Shown piece by piece: positions 49,975 through 58,532 of a stretch of 63,005 nt of DNA (within the stretch, counting starts at the first letter, position 1; each line of letters begins with the position of its first letter). The position numbers were made by a program, and so were the translations under genes. This stretch comes from Nanobdellota archaeon (lineage in GTDB: Archaea; Nanobdellota; Nanobdellia; Pacearchaeales; GW2011-AR1), in the NCBI GenBank assembly GCA_022563455.1, contig JADFNI010000001.1, forward strand, positions 1 to 63,005, in the 5' to 3' direction. The notes below the pieces were generated by a model. The model was given only the letters and a program-made list of their open reading frames with translations, made no database searches and was not told the origin of the DNA.

Positions 49975-51576
49975 ATGGATAAGTTGTTAAATAAAATAGC
50001 TGTTGTTACAGTTACAGATTATAGGGACTATCCAAGATATTTTTGGGAAGAAATTTTAAGAGAAAAGTGCGAAGAATTTCTCTGGTTTGATCTAGAAAAA
50101 GAGTATTTTAATAATGGGAAGAAGAAAACTCAAGAAAAATTACTTAATTTTTTAGAAAAAGAGAAACCGGACTATGTTTTTATGTTTGATAGTCTTTTTT
50201 ATGATCTTGATTTGTTGTCCATATTTACGAAAATGAAGGAAATTTCTCCAAAAACTAAGACAGTTTGTTTTGCAGGGGACGATGACTTTACTTTTGATGC
50301 TTCAAGATATTTAGCATTATTTTTTGATTATTATTTAGTTGCTCAAAACGATTTTATTCCGCTTTATGAAAAAGATGGCTTAAGTAATTCTTTTTTCATT
50401 ACGCAGATCACTCCTTGCAATATTAATAAAAATGCTAAGAAAATTTATGACGTTTCGTTTATTGGTGCTCCAAAATCTGATAGAAAGGAGATTATAGAAT
50501 ATCTGATGAATAGGGGAATAGATATTTCCCTTTTTGGGGCTCCAGGATGGAATAAACATCATGAAATAAAGAATATCTATAAGGGGCCCCTTTCTTCAGA
50601 GGATTTGCCTATAACAGTTGATAAAACTAAAATTAATATATGCCTCTCTACAAATATGGCTGGAGTCCCCCATATGAAGGGAAGATTCTTAGAATATTTA
50701 GAATGCAAAGCATTTTCTCTAGTAGAATATAGTCCCCAAATGGCTGAGCTTTTTAAGGAAAATAAAGAAGTTGTTTTTTTTAGAGGCAAGGAGGATTTAG
50801 TTAAGAAAATAAAATATTATCTAAAAAATCCAAAAGAGAGAGAGAAGATAATTGATGCAGGGTATAAAAAGCTAAAGTCGAAATTTGATTTTAGAAAAGA
50901 GTTAGATAAATTTATTAAAAAAACTAAAAACGAATCAAAAAGAGATTCCTTGCCTAAATTAGATGCTACAATAATTAATCTTGATGAAGGAAGTATGAGG
51001 CTCTCTAAGAAGGACTTACTCGAAAAAATTGGAAATGACGAATATATCTCTTTTTCTAAGGGAGATGTATTAAAATCAAAGTTTAAGGATTATTTGCAAA
51101 TTTACTCATTGATAAAGAATAATAAAGATATAAGTTGTTGTGATTATTTTATCTCTTCAAAATCAATGGGAGATATTGGAAGATTTAGATATTGTCCTTT
51201 TGGAAAACTTGATGGGGCGAAGTATAATATCTTTTTAGATATAAATCAAGTAGTTGTATCTAGGAAATATTTTATTAAGAACTTTAATGTATTAAAAAAG
51301 TCTTATATAACTAATGAGGTGAGGTTTATTAATAATGATAACACTGCTTTTGTATCGGTTCCCCTTTTGAAAATAATAAAATTTAGAAAAGGTTTTTTCA
51401 ATAATCCTGAATTCTTAAATGATCTAGGGTTGTTTCTTTTTTCATTTCATAGAGAACTTTATTCCAGAAGAAAAAGGCCATTAAAAATGTTTATTTACTC
51501 TTTCTTTCTCTTTAAGGAAATATTTTTTGGAAAAACATTTATTTTTAAATATCTAATAAAAAATCTAAGAAGATAA
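49975..51576 (+). CDS. CgeB-type glycosyltransferase with extra C-terminal region
   Basis: A 533-residue protein. The first about 320 residues look like the CgeB/GT family: VSFIGAPKSDRKEIIEYLMNRGIDISLFGAPGWNKHHEIKNIYKGPLSSEDLP, then KINICLSTNMAGVPHMKGRFLEYLECKAFSLVEYSPQMAELF. The C-terminal 200 residues (from about 335) are of unknown type with Phe/Lys-rich strands. It ends 12 nt inside the convergent Fcl-like gene. TATA-like ATGTTTAAAAG is upstream of the ATG. Confidence 0.75.
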   Translation: MDKLLNKIAVVTVTDYRDYPRYFWEEILREKCEEFLWFDLEKEYFNNGKKKTQEKLLNFLEKEKPDYVFMFDSLFYDLDLLSIFTKMKEISPKTKTVCFAGDDDFTFDASRYLALFFDYYLVAQNDFIPLYEKDGLSNSFFITQITPCNINKNAKKIYDVSFIGAPKSDRKEIIEYLMNRGIDISLFGAPGWNKHHEIKNIYKGPLSSEDLPITVDKTKINICLSTNMAGVPHMKGRFLEYLECKAFSLVEYSPQMAELFKENKEVVFFRGKEDLVKKIKYYLKNPKEREKIIDAGYKKLKSKFDFRKELDKFIKKTKNESKRDSLPKLDATIINLDEGSMRLSKKDLLEKIGNDEYISFSKGDVLKSKFKDYLQIYSLIKNNKDISCCDYFISSKSMGDIGRFRYCPFGKLDGAKYNIFLDINQVVVSRKYFIKNFNVLKKSYITNEVRFINNDNTAFVSVPLLKIIKFRKGFFNNPEFLNDLGLFLFSFHRELYSRRKRPLKMFIYSFFLFKEIFFGKTFIFKYLIKNLRR

Positions 51577-52506
51577 TATTCTTTGGACTTCAGATCCATC
51601 ATTAAGTATCTTGCTTAAACCTTCTTTGAATCGCATTGGTTTGAATCCAGGATAAATTTCAAGAAATCTTGAATTGTCTGTTAATTTCTGATAGGTTCCA
51701 TCGGGTTTTGAAGTGTCCCAGTTTATTCTTCCTGTAAAACCAATTTCTTCCCCTATCGTTTCCGCGAATTCTTTTATTGAATAATCCCTCCCCATCCCTA
51801 CGTTAACTAAGTCGTTTGAGGAGGAATTCATTAGATGAATTAGGGAGTTAGCACAGTCCTCTGAATATAGAGCTTCTCTTCTTGGTTTTCCAGATCCCCA
51901 GAGGATAATGTCATCTCCACTTTTTTTAGCTTCTAGGAATCTTTTTATTAGTCCTGCAATTTGGTGACCTTCTTCAAGATTATAATTATCTCCAAGGCCA
52001 TAAAGTGATGTCGGCATAGCACATACTGTATCAAGACCATGTTGCTCATTATACTTTTGAAATCCTATAATCCCTAATATTTTTGCAGCTGCATATCCAA
52101 TGCTTGTTTCTTCAAGCTTACCTGAAAGAAAACTTTCTTCTTTTATTGGTTGGGGACAATTTTTTGGATATACACATGTTGCTCCAGTATAAAGAAGCCT
52201 GCTGTTCGGCACTTCGGTACGTGATGATTCAAGTAAATTTAATGCCATCATAGAATTATCATATAGGAAGTTTGCTTGGTGAGCCCTATTTCTTTGAATT
52301 CCTCCTACGAGTCCAGCTACCATAAATATATTATCAGGCTTTGCATCTGCAAGGTAATCTATTACCACATCTCGTTGTAATAAATCAACTTCATCATGTG
52401 ATGGTGAGGAGATATTAGAATATCCTTGTTGGTCTAAAACTTTGCATATTGCTCTTCCGAGTAATCCGCTACCCCCAAATACTGCAATTTTTGAATCTTG
52501 ATCCAT
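51565..52506 (-). CDS. fcl: GDP-L-fucose synthase-like epimerase-reductase
   Basis: A 313-residue extended SDR: KIAVFGGSGLLGRAICKVL, VDLLQRDVVIDYLADAKPDNIFMVAGLVGGIQRNRAHQANFLYDN, TGATCVYPKNCPQPIKEESFLSG (S-x-C-I-Y-P), YAAAKILGI (Y-x-x-x-K) and MPTSLYGLGDNYNLEEGHQIAGLIKRF (N-x-Y-G-x-x-D). This is the GDP-fucose synthase (WcaG/Fcl) pattern, using the product of Gmd. It may equally act on a GDP-6-deoxyheptose. It is about 20 kb away from gmd. The composition is less AT-rich and Lys-poor. Confidence 0.88.
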   Translation of the reverse strand: MDQDSKIAVFGGSGLLGRAICKVLDQQGYSNISSPSHDEVDLLQRDVVIDYLADAKPDNIFMVAGLVGGIQRNRAHQANFLYDNSMMALNLLESSRTEVPNSRLLYTGATCVYPKNCPQPIKEESFLSGKLEETSIGYAAAKILGIIGFQKYNEQHGLDTVCAMPTSLYGLGDNYNLEEGHQIAGLIKRFLEAKKSGDDIILWGSGKPRREALYSEDCANSLIHLMNSSSNDLVNVGMGRDYSIKEFAETIGEEIGFTGRINWDTSKPDGTYQKLTDNSRFLEIYPGFKPMRFKEGLSKILNDGSEVQRILSS

Positions 52507-52545
52507 AATTAGCCTGATAGTTGGGGATTTATAAGTATTTATGTT

Positions 52546-53352
52546 CTATTTTCTCTTTTGTAATATATAAAATACTGATTGTGGTCTTAATTTTTGAAAG
52601 AAATTCTTTGCATGATACTTGTTATTCCATGAGAATAGTTTACTTAGTACTGCATCAAGCCAAACAAGAATCATTGAATTTCCCCCGCTATGTTCCCATA
52701 GGTTTAATCTAATTAATAAGGGAAAGAGAATTTTTTCTTCAGAGAGTATATTTAGTTTATTTTCTTTGATTATTTTTCTGAATATATTTATTGGAATGCC
52801 CCTTTCTCTTTTTGTAAGACCTTTTCTTGGTTTTCTCCAATCTCCCATTGAGACTATTGGCTCTCTTATTAATAGATGGCCTTCTTTTGTTAGAACTCTT
52901 GTTAATTCTTTTATTATTGCACTAACATTTGGAATATGGTGGAGGACTCCAAAACATACAATTAAATCAAAAGTGTTATCATTGAAGTCTAGTTTTCCAT
53001 TCGGTTTTGGTGATATATATTTAACCTTTTTTCCACCAATATCTTTGGAAATTAATTCGCTTGAAGGTTCAACTATGGTAATCTTATCTGCTTTATTGAT
53101 TATTGGAAGAAGGTCATCCCCAAGAGCACTTCCAAAACCTAGAACGTTTGAAAATTTTTTAATTTTTTTTAACTTTCGGTAACCATGATATATATTTATT
53201 GCATGATCTCCATATTTATGATATCTTGGGAAAATTAATCCAGAATACCCTTCTTTTTCATCCTTAAACCATTCTTTTATCTCTTTATCATTAAAATCAT
53301 CTCCATATAATTTCTTGCCCATTAAAAAATCTTTGAAATTATTGTCTTTCAT
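52546..53352 (-). CDS. SAM-dependent methyltransferase
   Basis: A 268-residue class I methyltransferase. VLGFGSALGDDLLPIINKADKITIVEPSSELI is the SAM motif region and FDLIVCFGVLHHIPNVSAIIKELTRVLTKEGHLLIREPIVSMG the usual post-motif sequence (H-H-I-P). It may methylate a glycan sugar or a ubiquinone-like precursor. Overlaps the next gene (53349) by 4 nt, so they are in one operon with glycosyltransferases. Confidence 0.8.
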   Translation of the reverse strand: MKDNNFKDFLMGKKLYGDDFNDKEIKEWFKDEKEGYSGLIFPRYHKYGDHAINIYHGYRKLKKIKKFSNVLGFGSALGDDLLPIINKADKITIVEPSSELISKDIGGKKVKYISPKPNGKLDFNDNTFDLIVCFGVLHHIPNVSAIIKELTRVLTKEGHLLIREPIVSMGDWRKPRKGLTKRERGIPINIFRKIIKENKLNILSEEKILFPLLIRLNLWEHSGGNSMILVWLDAVLSKLFSWNNKYHAKNFFQKLRPQSVFYILQKRK

Positions 53353-53846
53353 TTTACAACTTTTACCCTTACTCTAAGTTCTACAATAATGTTTCCCAAA
53401 AATCTTTTTAAGATGTTCAAAATTAATTTTGGAATAAATCTAAGAAATCTTTGAGGAACTGAATTTAGTTCTAGAATTTCAAATTTTTCTTTTTGATTTG
53501 AATGGCTATATTCTACTTTTCCAAGAGTCTGTTCCATTGAAGTTTCGTTGAAATAATTCACATGAGTTGGATCTGCATAAGCATAATAGCTATTATAATA
53601 TGGAACTATGATCCTTACAATTGCTGATTTTTTACATATTCTCCATATTTCCCTCATAATTCTCCAAGGATTCTCAAGATGTTCTAATACATTATCTATT
53701 AGAACTTCGTCAAATGAATTAGCTTTGAATGGGTATGGATACTTGTAAAAATTAAATGTCTTATCTATTCCCTTTCCTTTTTGCATGTCTACATTAATAT
53801 AACCTTTCTTGATTATAGTTCCACATCCAAAATTTAGTTTTTTCAT
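53349..53846 (-). CDS. Small SAM-dependent methyltransferase
   Basis: A 165-residue protein that resembles the methyltransferase at 28957: KKLNFGCGTIIKKGYINVDMQKGKG, FDEVLIDNVLEHLENPWRIMREIWRICKKSAIVRIIVPYYNSYYAYADPTHVNYF. The motif I is short and lacks the last strands of the canonical fold, so the enzyme may be a minimal form. Linked to the next gene by 4-nt overlap. Confidence 0.72.
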   Translation of the reverse strand: MKKLNFGCGTIIKKGYINVDMQKGKGIDKTFNFYKYPYPFKANSFDEVLIDNVLEHLENPWRIMREIWRICKKSAIVRIIVPYYNSYYAYADPTHVNYFNETSMEQTLGKVEYSHSNQKEKFEILELNSVPQRFLRFIPKLILNILKRFLGNIIVELRVRVKVVK

Positions 53847-54934
53847 TTTAATTCTTTCAATATTATTTTATTTAAGGCTACTTCTGATTTATCTGCTGTA
53901 TAATTATCTTTAAAATACTTTCTTATTTTTTTTCTATTAACTTTGTTTTTAATCTTTAGAAAATTATCTACTAGATCTTCTGGAGTTTTTTTAGATGAAA
54001 CATATCCTAAGAAATCTTTGATTATTATATCTTTGATTGCACCTGTATCATATGATAAAACAGGGATTCCATACATTAGGGCTTCTAAAATAACTAAGGG
54101 GTAACATTCCATCTTATATTTTGTTGGAAATATTAAAAAATCTGTATTTGCGATTATTTTATTTTTTTCTTTACCATATTTAGGACCAAGGTAGAAACAA
54201 TTCCTCTCAAGTCTTAACTTTTTTAGTTCTTTATTCCATATTTTCTCAAAGGTTGGATCTAGAGAAACCCCTACAAAAAAGCAATTAAAATTAATTTTTT
54301 TCTTCTTTATTATGTTGCAAAATTTTAATACATCCAGGGCACCTTTTTCTTCGATCATATTTGATAAGAAAAGAAAATTGGTCTTTTTTTCTTTTTTTCT
54401 TTTTGAGATTATTCTTTCTAATTCATGGGTTGAAGTTTCATCTTTTATACCGTTTGGAAGAATATATGTGTCTTTAGTTTTAAATAAAGCTTTAACTTCT
54501 GGAAATAATAATTCTGAAAGAATTATCATTTTTGTTTTTCTAAATATGAAGTTGTAATATTTTGAATCTTTGTTATTTTTTGAGCTAAGGCCCCTTGAAT
54601 GACTTGCAAATATTATCTTTCTTCTGAATAATTTACATAGAAGAACATATGTGCTATCTTTGAAAAGGGCAATGCCACTTGGAGCTATTTCGAAATAAAT
54701 TATATTTGGACGAAAAAATGTTAGAAGAAATATTGTTTTTATTAGGCCCACTACTTGGAAAAATATAGTATTTAAGTTTAATTTACCCATATCTTCTAAG
54801 GAATTATAGGAATTTAATTTAATTTTTTTGACATTAAACTTTTTACCCAATGAATTAAAATAAATTTCATTCATTACAGAAGCCCCATGAATTGGAGGAA
54901 CAAATCTTCCAAGGAAAAGAATTTTATTTTTCAC
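53843..54934 (-). CDS. Glycosyltransferase, GT4-type
   Basis: A 363-residue GT-B protein. VKNKILFLGRFVPPIHGASVMNEIYFNSLGKK starts the N-terminal Rossmann half; IIANTDFLIFPTKYKMECYPLVILEALMYGIPVLSYDTGAIKDIIIKDFLGYVSSKKT is the typical GT4 donor region with E-x7-E. I choose GTG 54934, whose GTGA overlaps the WecG-type gene's stop and which follows GGGAGG (54944-54951 region), rather than the ATG 48 nt upstream (54982). Confidence 0.84.
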   Translation of the reverse strand: MKNKILFLGRFVPPIHGASVMNEIYFNSLGKKFNVKKIKLNSYNSLEDMGKLNLNTIFFQVVGLIKTIFLLTFFRPNIIYFEIAPSGIALFKDSTYVLLCKLFRRKIIFASHSRGLSSKNNKDSKYYNFIFRKTKMIILSELLFPEVKALFKTKDTYILPNGIKDETSTHELERIISKRKKEKKTNFLFLSNMIEEKGALDVLKFCNIIKKKKINFNCFFVGVSLDPTFEKIWNKELKKLRLERNCFYLGPKYGKEKNKIIANTDFLIFPTKYKMECYPLVILEALMYGIPVLSYDTGAIKDIIIKDFLGYVSSKKTPEDLVDNFLKIKNKVNRKKIRKYFKDNYTADKSEVALNKIILKELK

Positions 54935-55647
54935 TTTAGTTTTATCCCTCCCAGATAGCTTAAAGATATAAGACTTCTCCAAACTTTTTTCCTTGCATTT
55001 TTAAAATCTGTTAAGAGTCTATAAAGCCATTCAAGACCTAGAAATCTTATAAATTCTGGAGCTTCCCTTTTTTTGCCCAATAGGAAATCTATTGCTGCAC
55101 CTACATTAAAAAAGTACTTTGCATTTGATTTTTCATATAGTTCTTTAGACAATATATTTTGTTTTGGACTCCCTATTCCTATCCAGACATAACATATATT
55201 CTTAGAATTAATTAAATTAATAATTTTTTTTATTTCTTCTTTTTTAAATTTTGGTCCACTTATGAATGGAAGATTGTAGTTTATTGGATTTTTTAAATGA
55301 GGATATAATTTTTTTAGATCTTTTAGACCATTATTGTTAAGTCCTAAAAATAAATGTTTTTTTTCTTTTGAAAGAAGAGAACTTGATAAATATCTTTTTG
55401 TAAATTTAGGACCACTTAATCTTGAAACTTTTCTAAAACTAGTTAAGGAAAGATATATGGATGGAATAAATCCATCTATAAAAGATATGTTTGAAGCCTT
55501 ATCAAAGGTTCTTCTAAAATCCTTATTGTTTTTGAATTGATATAAATCATGTAGATTTAAAAAATTTATAATTTTTCGTGAACTATTTGATTCTAAAAAA
55601 TTCTCTAATTCTTTTTCTGTTTTTGTTTCAAATTCTAGTTTTCCCAT
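54931..55647 (-). CDS. WecG/TagA/CpsF-type glycosyltransferase (GT26)
   Basis: A 238-residue protein with the GT26 signature: LNLHDLYQFKNNKDFRRTFDKASNISFIDGFIPSIYLSL, LFLGLNNNGLKDLKKLYPHLK, and NICYVWIGIGSPKQNILSKELYEKSNAKYFFNVGAAIDFLLGKKREAPEFIRFLGLEWLYRLLTD (P-K-Q-x, G-x-x-F/I-D, R-A-P-x-W). Transfers ManNAc-type or glucuronic-type sugar onto a lipid-linked acceptor early in assembly. It is the first of its operon with GT4 and methyltransferases. Very AT-rich. Confidence 0.86.
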   Translation of the reverse strand: MGKLEFETKTEKELENFLESNSSRKIINFLNLHDLYQFKNNKDFRRTFDKASNISFIDGFIPSIYLSLTSFRKVSRLSGPKFTKRYLSSSLLSKEKKHLFLGLNNNGLKDLKKLYPHLKNPINYNLPFISGPKFKKEEIKKIINLINSKNICYVWIGIGSPKQNILSKELYEKSNAKYFFNVGAAIDFLLGKKREAPEFIRFLGLEWLYRLLTDFKNARKKVWRSLISLSYLGGIKLK

Positions 55648-55692
55648 TTAAAAATTGTGTGGCTAAGAGTTTTTAAGATTTTTGAGAAAAAT

Positions 55693-56673
55693 TTAACCTT
55701 GGCCCTTATTCTTTTCTACTTGCTCTGCAATCCATTTGTAAGTTTTTTTCATTCCTTCTTTTAGTGGATAGCTAGGTGCCCAGTCTAATTTTTCAAGTAT
55801 TAATGAATTTTCAGATGTTCTCCCACGAACTCCTAAAGGCCCTTCAATATGCTTTAGACTTATACTTTTTCCAGCTATTTCTGCAGCCATTTCTGCTAGA
55901 GCATTTATTGAAATAATCTCCTCTGAACCAATGTTTACAGGCTCCATAAAATCTGAATCCATTAATCTTCTTATTCCTTCCAAACATTCATCAATATATA
56001 AAAATGATCTTGTTTGTTCCCCATCCCCCCAAATCTCAATTTCTCCACCATCAGAACATTCTGCTACTTTTCTACACATTGCTGCAGGAGCTTTTTCTTT
56101 TCCACCAGTCCAAGTCCCCTCTGGACCAAAAATATTATGAAACCTTGCAATCCTTACTTCAGACCCAACATTCCTATTTAATGCTGCATATAATCTTTCA
56201 CTGAATAACTTTTCCCATCCATATTCTGAATCTGGGTTTGCAGGATATGCATCTCCCTCCTTTAATCCTTTGTTATCAGTATCTAACTGAATTTCTTCTG
56301 GATAAATGCATGCGGAAGAAGAGTAAAATATTTTCTTATATCTACCGTTCAAATTTGTAAAGTTCAAATTTACTGATGCAGAATTATGCATAACGTTAAA
56401 ATCATTTTCTCCAGTAAATATATAGCCTGCACCCCCCATATCTGCTGCTAATTGATAAACTTCATCAAATTTATCTCCTGATTCTAAAGATAATGCTTTC
56501 TTGCAGATCTCCTCATTCACTAGATCACCAATGATAAAATCATCGGCAACAGTTTTTGAGAATTGGTGTTCCTTTAAGTCTGCTCCTCTAACCCAATAAC
56601 CTTCACTTTTTAGTCTTTTCACAAGATGGCCTCCAATAAAACCTCCTGCACCACATACTAGCGCTGTTTTCAT
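55693..56673 (-). CDS. GDP-mannose 3,5-epimerase-like NAD-dependent epimerase
   Basis: A 326-residue extended SDR: TALVCGAGGFIGGHLVKRLKSEGYWVRGADLKEHQF, VYQLAADMGGAGYIFTGENDFNVMHNSASVNLNF, IFYSSSACIYPEEIQL, and GWEKLFSERL (Y-x-x-x-K variant Y-G-W-E-K). The ADMGGAGYI segment matches GDP-mannose 3,5-epimerases (G-x-x-x-x-M-G-G-M-G). Related enzymes act on GDP-6-deoxy-heptose. Overlaps the flippase by 4 nt. Composition is richer in Gly/Asp than its neighbours. Confidence 0.86.
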   Translation of the reverse strand: MKTALVCGAGGFIGGHLVKRLKSEGYWVRGADLKEHQFSKTVADDFIIGDLVNEEICKKALSLESGDKFDEVYQLAADMGGAGYIFTGENDFNVMHNSASVNLNFTNLNGRYKKIFYSSSACIYPEEIQLDTDNKGLKEGDAYPANPDSEYGWEKLFSERLYAALNRNVGSEVRIARFHNIFGPEGTWTGGKEKAPAAMCRKVAECSDGGEIEIWGDGEQTRSFLYIDECLEGIRRLMDSDFMEPVNIGSEEIISINALAEMAAEIAGKSISLKHIEGPLGVRGRTSENSLILEKLDWAPSYPLKEGMKKTYKWIAEQVEKNKGQG

Positions 56674-58073
56674 TTTTCTTGAAAGTTGAAGCTATTTTTA
56701 AACTTTATCATACTAAATTGTCTCTTCCTAAAGAACATCAAAGTTCCTAAATATATTATTCTACTAATTACTGTTGCTACTCCTGCCCCCATTACTGCTG
56801 CAAACATTCCCCTAGGTAAAAGAGAGACTATTAAGACATAGTTTAGAACTATGTTTATTATTGTTGATAGGATCAGAAGGGCCGCATATTCCTTAGTTTT
56901 TTTCTGAGAAATATAATAGGTACTATAAAGGGCTATTATTGGTGCAGTGATTACTATAATTGAGAAAAGCTTTAGTAAAGGGACTGCAATTTGATAATCC
57001 TGCCCATAGGCAAGTATTATAATCTCTGCAAATAAATAGGTGAATATTCCCGCAGATAATGTAATTAGTAATGTAATTGACATTGCTTTTTTGAATCCTC
57101 TTTCGAGTTGATTGCCTTTTAGTCCACTTAATATTGGAAGAAGTGCTGTCGCAGAAAATGCAAGTATTGCCGAAGCTGCAATTGCAAGACTGAAGGCTGC
57201 TAGATAATATCCCAGGAATTCTGTAAGTGGGATATAATGACCAAGCATCATCATATCTATACTCCCAAAGAATGAACCTGAAAGAGCCGTTACTGATAGG
57301 GGTAATACAAATCTTTTTAACTCTAATTTTTCCCTTGAATTTATTTTTTCCTTAACTGACTTCAAAATACGAGAACCTTTTAATTTAAAAGAAACATATA
57401 GAGTAGTTAATAAATATGAAAACGTCAATATTAAAATAATTGATGCAATTAGTAATTGATCGTTCACATTTCCTAAAAGAAGAATAATTACTAATGGGAC
57501 TAAGATGAGTCTTAGAAATTGAAAAATTGTTTCTTTAATCAACCCTATCTTGAAATTGTTCATTGAAATAAAAACTTCGGTAAAAAAGCCAGTCAATCCT
57601 ATTAAGGGAATATAAATTATTCCTGCAAGAAGTGCATAAAAAAGGGGTTTGTTATAAAAAATATTTGAGATGTAATAACTTGAAGCCAATAATGCAAGAG
57701 AAATTAATAATAATAATAATAATTTATATTTTAAGAGATATTCTAAATATCCTCTTGCTTTAGAATCTTTATTTTCTGATAAATTATTTGATATAAATGT
57801 TATTGCTGTAATTCCAATACCTAGGTCTGAAAAAGATGCAAAAATGAGTATTGTTGAAAGCGCTAACCCATATAATCCAAATAATTCTGGTTGAAGCAGT
57901 CTTGCTATAATAATTGTAAAAGCTAATGCACTTACCTTTGAAACTATTGTAATTCCTATTTGATATGTTGAATTCTTTACCGCTTGACCAGTGTTTCCTC
58001 TGAAATCTCTATTAATAATTCTGTTGCCTAAGCCTTTTAATTCATTAAAACTGTTTACTACTCTTCTTCTCAT
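56670..58073 (-). CDS. Polysaccharide flippase (Wzx/MATE-like)
   Basis: A 467-residue membrane protein with about 13-14 transmembrane helices. The start has NSTYQIGITIVSKVSALAFTIIIARLLQPELFGLYGLALSTILIFASFSDLGIG, the conserved beginning of the polysaccharide transporter family (Wzx/RfbX). It flips the completed lipid-linked glycan across the membrane so AglB can use it. Overlaps the epimerase downstream (4 nt) and the small membrane gene upstream (4 nt). Confidence 0.89.
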   Translation of the reverse strand: MRRRVVNSFNELKGLGNRIINRDFRGNTGQAVKNSTYQIGITIVSKVSALAFTIIIARLLQPELFGLYGLALSTILIFASFSDLGIGITAITFISNNLSENKDSKARGYLEYLLKYKLLLLLLISLALLASSYYISNIFYNKPLFYALLAGIIYIPLIGLTGFFTEVFISMNNFKIGLIKETIFQFLRLILVPLVIILLLGNVNDQLLIASIILILTFSYLLTTLYVSFKLKGSRILKSVKEKINSREKLELKRFVLPLSVTALSGSFFGSIDMMMLGHYIPLTEFLGYYLAAFSLAIAASAILAFSATALLPILSGLKGNQLERGFKKAMSITLLITLSAGIFTYLFAEIIILAYGQDYQIAVPLLKLFSIIVITAPIIALYSTYYISQKKTKEYAALLILSTIINIVLNYVLIVSLLPRGMFAAVMGAGVATVISRIIYLGTLMFFRKRQFSMIKFKNSFNFQEK

Positions 58074-58531
58074 AAGTCTGTAATCCTTTTCTTGTTTTTA
58101 TTTCTTTTTAGAACGTAACCCAGTGAAATTTTTTGAAGTATGCTTTCGTCTATCTTTTTTAGAACTACCAAATCTGGAATTATATGAATCACAAACCCAA
58201 CGAGGGTGTAAAAAAATATTTGGTTTAAAAATCCTAAAGCCAACAATATACTCCAACAAATCCAGTTATGGAAAATGAATACTCCTTTTGTATATTCTTT
58301 CCTTTTCTTAGAGGGCATTTTTTTTATTTTTGGAGAGGACCTGATATACCAACTAATTGCATTAAATGGATTTAGGTCCTTTGATTCTGCTGCATACCAA
58401 AAATAATGATCAATATCTATTAGAACTGATGCAAGACTAATCGTTACTGCAGCAAGTATTGGTATGTCAAAGTAGAAATATAAAAACCCTGGTACTAAAA
58501 TTCCTGTTAATACATGATATTTAAATTCCAT
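58070..58531 (-). CDS. Small membrane protein, metal-dependent hydrolase-like (YdjM/DUF457)
   Basis: A 153-residue protein with about four hydrophobic segments. It starts MEFKYHVLTGILVPGFLYFYFDIP, has SVLIDIDHYFWYAA (a D-I-D-H motif near the second helix) and IFHNWICWSILLALG, ending with a Lys-rich tail. These are like YdjM/DUF457-type membrane hydrolases, and H/D residues could bind metal. It may have a lipid or glycan function given the place before the flippase. Start is ATG 58531, stop overlaps by 4 nt with the flippase start. Confidence 0.68.
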   Translation of the reverse strand: MEFKYHVLTGILVPGFLYFYFDIPILAAVTISLASVLIDIDHYFWYAAESKDLNPFNAISWYIRSSPKIKKMPSKKRKEYTKGVFIFHNWICWSILLALGFLNQIFFYTLVGFVIHIIPDLVVLKKIDESILQKISLGYVLKRNKNKKRITDL

Positions 58532-58532
58532 A

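Noticed and set aside
53843..54982. GT4 gene starting at ATG 54982
   Set aside because: This start overlaps the GT26 gene by 52 nt. GTG 54934 makes a 4-nt GTGA overlap and follows GGGAGG, which fits better.
28957..58073. IS elements or transposases as cause of the mosaic locus
   Set aside because: No transposase, integrase or terminal inverted repeats were recognised in the region.
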